Positions 15,389 to 18,734 of a DNA stretch of 18,734 nt are shown here, piece by piece. Where the stretch lies: NCBI GenBank assembly GCA_017432405.1, contig JAFRJF010000010.1, positions 1-18,734 on the forward strand. Direction: 5' to 3'. The first letter of the stretch is position 1, and each line of letters opens with the position of its first letter. The position numbers were made by a program, and so were the translations under genes. The notes beneath the pieces are model-generated. The model was not told the origin of the DNA. It was given only the letters and a program-made list of their open reading frames with translations, and did not search any database. Origin of the DNA: Clostridia bacterium. GTDB taxonomy: Bacteria; Bacillota_A; Clostridia; Christensenellales; Aristaeellaceae.

Positions 15389-16633
15389 TTGAAAGCGTTT
15401 TATGAACCGATGCTGTATTTGTCCACGCCGGACCACCCCAATACGATGGGCGCGTTTGTCGCATTTAAGGAGCCGGTGGATGGTGATATTCTCCGGGGGG
15501 CTGTCGAGGCGCTGCGCCCGCGATTTCCCTACTTCTACGTTAAAGCTGTCGCGAAGGACGATGACCTGCTTCCCGTTCCGAATCCGCTGCCCATGACGGT
15601 GCGGAGCACCTGGGATGCGATCAACCTCAATTCAGGGGAATCGAACCGCCACCTGGCCGCGTGGAAATACGAGGGGAATCGGCTGGCTTTTGAGATTTCA
15701 CATTCCCTGACGGATGGAGCCGGGATGCTCCCATACTTCAAAAGCGCCCTGTATCTCTACCTGTCCAGGCAGACCGGAGAGGCTTTGGACCCGAAGGGCT
15801 TCCGGCTGCCCGGAGACGCCATACCCGCGTCGGAGACCGGGAACCCCTTTGCCGGGCTGGACATCGACGCAGCGGAAGCCCCGCTGTATTCAAAGCGCCC
15901 TACGGAGGATTTCTGTCGCCTGAACGCGGGGGCAGAGAGGGATCCGGGACTAACCTGTATCAAGCTGTCCGAAGCGCAGCTGATGCAGTATTGCCAGGAC
16001 TTTGACGGCAGCCCGAACGCCTTTCTCTCTGTGATGTTCGCGCGGGCGGCGCGCCGCTATGATCCGGCGAGCGAAAAGACGATCAGCGTTGCCGTGGCCA
16101 TCGATCACAAGGCGATGCTTGGCAATCGCGACAACTATCATATGTTTGCGAATGTGGTCGAGCTGGATTTTCCCAGGAGCAGGCCGTTGGACGACCTGCT
16201 GAAGGCCTGCACCATCGCCCGCGGGCAGATCCTGCTACAAGCGCAGCCAGAAAATTCCCTCTGGGCCATGAAGCAAAGAAAGGCGCTCTACGCAAAAATG
16301 GACCGGATTCCGCTGGAAATGAAGCTTGGAATCCTGGCGAAAGCCGCCGGGAGCCCTCGGTGGAGCATATCCGTATCCTACGCCAGCAGCAGGTCCTTTG
16401 GCCCTCTGGACCCGTATATCGATGAATTCTATGTGCTGTCAGAGCCGGGCGTGTCGGATGTCATGTGCGAGGTCTCCTGCATCAACCACAGCTTCTTCCT
16501 GGCTATAGGGCAAAATTTCTCCTCGGATGCCTTTGTGAAGGCGTTTCTCGACGAGCTTGCCTCGGTCGGGATCGGTTATGAGGTGATGCGAAGGGAGCCG
16601 TTACGCCTGTGCGGGCTTGAGGCGTATCGCTGA
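15389..16633 (+). CDS. Condensation-fold (alcohol acetyltransferase-like) acyltransferase
   Basis: The open frame extends to 15320, but that codon coincides with the predicted transcription start. The TTG at 15389 has GGAGG 8 bases upstream and gives 414 residues, so I place the start there; ATG 15410 is another option. HSLTDGAG (105-112) is the HHxxxDG-type catalytic motif of condensation-domain acyltransferases, with His105 and D109; the first His is replaced by Ser104. SVSYASSRSFGPLD near the C-terminal third resembles the conserved DFG-like region of that fold. It should move an acyl group to an alcohol or amine in the cytoplasm; donor and acceptor are unknown. It stands alone, with its own promoter and no carrier protein or synthetase nearby, so it is not obviously part of a peptide synthetase system. 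Confidence 0.7.
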   Translation: MKAFYEPMLYLSTPDHPNTMGAFVAFKEPVDGDILRGAVEALRPRFPYFYVKAVAKDDDLLPVPNPLPMTVRSTWDAINLNSGESNRHLAAWKYEGNRLAFEISHSLTDGAGMLPYFKSALYLYLSRQTGEALDPKGFRLPGDAIPASETGNPFAGLDIDAAEAPLYSKRPTEDFCRLNAGAERDPGLTCIKLSEAQLMQYCQDFDGSPNAFLSVMFARAARRYDPASEKTISVAVAIDHKAMLGNRDNYHMFANVVELDFPRSRPLDDLLKACTIARGQILLQAQPENSLWAMKQRKALYAKMDRIPLEMKLGILAKAAGSPRWSISVSYASSRSFGPLDPYIDEFYVLSEPGVSDVMCEVSCINHSFFLAIGQNFSSDAFVKAFLDELASVGIGYEVMRREPLRLCGLEAYR

Positions 16634-16661
16634 AGGGGCGACCGTTGAGTGATTATGTCGT

Positions 16662-16767
16662 GGGACAAGGGGACGGTTCTTCTGTGGGACAAGGGGACGG
16701 TTCTTCTGTCCCGGCTGAGCGCGCATTTCGGCTGGAAAGTGGGACAAGAGAACCGTCCCCTTGTCCC
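16662..16767. repeat. REPIN-like element, copy 2, with duplicated left arm
   Basis: A 24-base partial left arm (16662-16685) is followed without gap by a complete left arm (16686-16712), a 28-base spacer (16713-16740) and the right arm (16741-16767). Spacer and arms match the element at 5471-5553 almost base for base, with two substitutions and one length change that I can see in the spacer. The extra arm is a tandem duplication of the first 24 bases. It sits between two plus-strand genes. The remaining 130 bases to the next gene hold a weak promoter and nothing else clear. Confidence 0.85.
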
Positions 16768-16836
16768 GCGATGATTGCCGTATCGCCGGGCGTGAGACGG
16801 TTCTGTGAAAAGGAAGTGAAAACCAGGGCGGTTCAG

Positions 16837-16865
16837 TTGAAAACCGGGCCGTTTATATGCAAAAT
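16837..16865 (+). promoter_or_regulatory. Possible promoter of the secreted-protein gene
   Basis: TTGAAA (16837-16842), 17 bases and CAAAAT (16860-16865) give a fair -35 with a weak -10. A start near 16872 would leave a leader of about 26 bases. Two related segments AAAACCAGGGCGGTT and AAAACCGGGCCGTT lie around the -35 and may be incidental. Confidence 0.4.
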
Positions 16866-16897
16866 GGAATCATCCCAATGACGAGGAGGTTTTTTCC

Positions 16898-17524
16898 ATG
16901 AAGAAGCGTATGACGGCGATGTTGCTGGTGACGGTGCTGCTGGTGCTCTGCGCGGTCCCCGCGCTGGCCGTGGCGCCAAAGGTGCAGAAGACGGAGTATG
17001 AAGGCAACGGCGTGGTGGAGGTGGATTTTTCCGCTTCGAAGGTGACCTACAGGAACCCCGCGGTGGCCGTTAAGGACGCCGACGGCAGGAAACTGACGGC
17101 GAAGATCACCCACAAGGACGACGACGACCTCACCTTCAAGGTCAAAGGCATCGTGGCCGGGACCAGCTATACCTATACGATCACCGGCGTCCGCAAGGGA
17201 AGCAGCGGAACCTTCGGCAAGGTAAAGGGCAGCTTTACGACCCCGTCCGAAAAGCCCGCCATCACAAAGGTGAAGTATGACAAGGCGGACAAGGAGCTTG
17301 AGATCGATTTTGCCACGAAGGTCCAGTTCAAGAACCTGAAGGTTACGGTCAAGGATAAGGCCGGCAACAAGCTGACTGTCAAGAAGATCGAAAAGGGCGA
17401 CGACGACCTGGAGGTCAGGGTGGCCGGCATGAAGAAGGGCGGCAAGTACACGGTGACCGTCTCCGGCGTCCGGGTGAAGGGCGTTGGAAAATACATCAAG
17501 GTGTCGAAGACCTTCGTCGCATAA
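16898..17524 (+). CDS. Secreted protein with two repeated beta-rich domains
   Basis: The 208-residue protein has a clear signal peptide: basic MKKR, a hydrophobic core and an ALA cleavage site after residue 24. The mature part is two copies of one ~90-residue unit (about 27-116 and 119-208). Shared marks are an ExDF strand (41-44; 135-138), a VKDxxGxKLT hairpin (58-67; 151-160), an acidic loop followed by a strand (DDDDLTFKV 74-82; DDDLEVRV 168-175) and a TYTITGVR or TVTVSGVR strand. The pattern suggests Ig-like or fibronectin-like beta sandwiches, and the Asp clusters could bind calcium. No anchor motif, lipobox or enzyme signature is present, so it is probably released or held non-covalently at the wall. 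The start ATG follows GAGGAGG. I cannot name a family. Confidence 0.8.
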   Translation: MKKRMTAMLLVTVLLVLCAVPALAVAPKVQKTEYEGNGVVEVDFSASKVTYRNPAVAVKDADGRKLTAKITHKDDDDLTFKVKGIVAGTSYTYTITGVRKGSSGTFGKVKGSFTTPSEKPAITKVKYDKADKELEIDFATKVQFKNLKVTVKDKAGNKLTVKKIEKGDDDLEVRVAGMKKGGKYTVTVSGVRVKGVGKYIKVSKTFVA

Positions 17525-17585
17525 TCCGGTTTCCGCATTCGGACGGCAGATGCGCCGGAAGGCACAGTTTCACATATTCCCTCAT

Positions 17586-17620
17586 GGCCCCGGTTGGCAG
17601 TGTCCCGCCGGGGCCTTTGA
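17586..17620 (+). terminator. Rho-independent terminator after the secreted-protein gene
   Basis: GGCCCCGG (17586-17593) pairs perfectly with CCGGGGCC (17608-17615) around a 14-base loop, followed by TTT and an A/T-rich stretch. It lies about 60 bases past the stop codon. Confidence 0.65.
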
Positions 17621-17629
17621 TCATAACAT

Positions 17630-17683
17630 TTTCTTATACACCTAAAAAGTCTTGTTGTTTTAACCTGCGTGTAGTATAAGAAA
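17630..17683. repeat. 10-bp inverted repeat enclosing the P-type ATPase promoter
   Basis: TTTCTTATAC (17630-17639) and GTATAAGAAA (17674-17683) are perfect inverted copies 34 bases apart. The right copy contains the -10 box, so a protein bound to it would block transcription. It may be a looped operator pair or coincidence. Confidence 0.45.
17652..17680 (+). promoter_or_regulatory. Promoter of the P-type ATPase gene
   Basis: TTGTTG (17652-17657), a 17-base spacer and TATAAG (17675-17680) point right; transcription would start near 17687, about 34 bases before the start codon. Confidence 0.65.
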
Positions 17684-17720
17684 TCGAGACCCTATCAAAA
17701 TTGTACCGGGGGGATGAGTA

Positions 17721-18734
17721 TTGAAGCCCTATCTTGAAGAAAAAGAAGCCGTTTTATCGCAGACGGGCTCGTCGATGACAGGCCTGAGCGACGCCGAAGC
17801 CGCTGAACGACTGAAGCGGAACGGACCCAACAAGCTGAAGGAGGGCAAGAAGGACAGCCTTCTCGTCAAATTCCTGGGAGAGCTGAAGGATCCCATGACC
17901 ATCGTGCTGATCGCGGCCGCGGCGGTCAGCGCCGTCACCGCCATCTATGCGGGCGAGAGCCTGACGGACACGGTGATCATACTGGCGGTGGTGCTGATCA
18001 ATGCCTGCCTGGGCGTCTACCAGGAGAGCAAGGCGGAGGCGGCCATCGAGGCGCTGCAGCAGATCGCCGCCGCCACGGCGAAGGTCGTGCGCGACGGCCA
18101 CCAAAAGACGATTCGCGCCGACGAGGTGGTCGTGGGCGACCTGCTGATCCTGGAGGCCGGCGACGCCGTGCCCGCGGATGCCCGCATCGTGGAGTGCGCC
18201 TCGATGAAGACCCAGGAGTCCGCCCTGACAGGGGAGTCCACCGACGTCCTGAAGCAGAGCGAGGCGCTGCAGGCCGCGGAGAACGGGGAGGTTACCCTGG
18301 GTGACCGGAAAAACATGGTTTACATGGGCTCCATCGTCACCTATGGCCGGGGTCATGCCGTGGTCACCGCGGCGGGCATGGACACGGAGATGGGCGCCAT
18401 CGCGGACCAGCTGTCCAGGGCCGAGGACGAGGAGACGCCGCTGCAGGTCAAGCTGAACGAGCTGTCCCGCAAGCTGTCGGTCATGATACTGGTAATCTGC
18501 GCCTTTGTGTTCGTGGTCAACCTGGTGCGCAGCGGGGGCAAGGCAGTGCTGGACACCTTCATGGTCGCTGTCTCGCTGGCCGTCGCGGCGATCCCCGAGG
18601 GCCTGAGCGCGGTCGTGACGATCCTGCTGTCCATCGGCGTGACGAAGATGAGCAAGAACCACGCCATTATCCGCAAGCTCACGGCGGTGGAGACGCTTGG
18701 CTGCACGCAGATCATCTGCTCGGACAAGACCGGC
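17721..18734 (+). CDS. Calcium-type P-type ATPase (P2A-like), N-terminal part
   Basis: 338 codons are visible and the frame runs off the right edge. Helices M1 and M2 lie at about 52-105, the actuator domain carries TGES (170-173, LTGEST), M3 is LSVMILVICAFVFVVNLV, and M4 has the cation-binding PEGL (AAIPEGLSAVV). The last four residues are DKTG, whose Asp335 is phosphorylated in the cycle. PEGL and the N-terminal GLSDAEAAERLKRNGPN block point to type-2 pumps that export calcium (or Na/K relatives) across the membrane using ATP. The start is TTG 17721 behind GGGGGGA; the nearby ATG at 17713 is in another frame and stops after seven codons, and the first in-frame ATG (17775) would remove part of the N-terminal domain. 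It has its own promoter. Confidence 0.9.
   Translation, partial: MKPYLEEKEAVLSQTGSSMTGLSDAEAAERLKRNGPNKLKEGKKDSLLVKFLGELKDPMTIVLIAAAAVSAVTAIYAGESLTDTVIILAVVLINACLGVYQESKAEAAIEALQQIAAATAKVVRDGHQKTIRADEVVVGDLLILEAGDAVPADARIVECASMKTQESALTGESTDVLKQSEALQAAENGEVTLGDRKNMVYMGSIVTYGRGHAVVTAAGMDTEMGAIADQLSRAEDEETPLQVKLNELSRKLSVMILVICAFVFVVNLVRSGGKAVLDTFMVAVSLAVAAIPEGLSAVVTILLSIGVTKMSKNHAIIRKLTAVETLGCTQIICSDKTG

Noticed and set aside
14678..15464. Minus-strand frames across the MFS remnant
   Set aside because: They are Arg/Pro/Gly-rich, without motifs, and opposite a recognisable though broken coding sense.
16645..16881. 78-codon frame with repeated GQGDGSSV peptide
   Set aside because: It is only a translation of the palindromic repeat and has no ribosome site.

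Overview
The window reads as a GC-rich, Gram-positive Clostridia-type chromosome (Bacillota), probably from an uncultured gut anaerobe. The basis is the strong GGAGG ribosome sites, sigma-A-like promoters with 17-base spacers, Opp/Dpp-type transporter genes, an L-2-amino-thiazoline-4-carboxylate (ATC) hydrolase-like gene, and copies of a short GGGACAAGGGGACGG-type palindromic repeat. This taxonomic guess rests on general resemblance only. I see no rRNA, tRNA, CRISPR array, complete insertion sequence or phage genes.

Layout. (1) 1-256: the tail of a DUF2325-like gene on the plus strand and a terminator that works in both directions. (2) 261-3487: a minus-strand operon with its own promoter. 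It encodes a methyltransferase, a four-helix membrane protein, an ATC hydrolase-like protein with a cysteine-rich tail and a second methyltransferase. It ends in a decayed ABC exporter with two frameshifts and a large internal deletion. (3) 3501-5446: a divergent, A/T-richer gene for a FIST-sensor diguanylate cyclase. (4) 5454-5579: a convergent spacer holding the first full copy of the palindromic repeat. (5) 5586-10507: a minus-strand glycosidase pair, GH2 beta-mannosidase then GH3 beta-glucosidase. It is divergent from (6) 10509-14744: a four-gene Opp/Dpp-type ABC importer (two permeases, two ATPases) with no substrate-binding protein beside it. (7) 14757-15255: a broken MFS transporter that stops exactly where a single repeat arm begins. 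(8) 15286-16633: a stand-alone condensation-fold acyltransferase. (9) 16662-16767: a second full repeat copy with one arm duplicated. (10) 16898-17524: a small secreted protein made of two repeated beta-rich domains. (11) 17652-18734: the start of a calcium-type P-type ATPase that leaves the window at its DKTG phosphorylation motif.

How the genes fit together. Regions 5 and 6 make a coherent uptake-and-hydrolysis locus. The transporter probably imports short beta-mannosyl or mixed manno/gluco-oligosaccharides, which the two signal-less glycosidases cleave in the cytoplasm; the promoters of the two arms overlap in a 92-base gap. Region 2 looks like a small-molecule modification cluster that has lost its exporter. 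The remaining genes are independent units with their own promoters. Pseudogene decay and palindromic repeats mark 14.7-16.8 kb and 0.2-0.8 kb as fluid regions.
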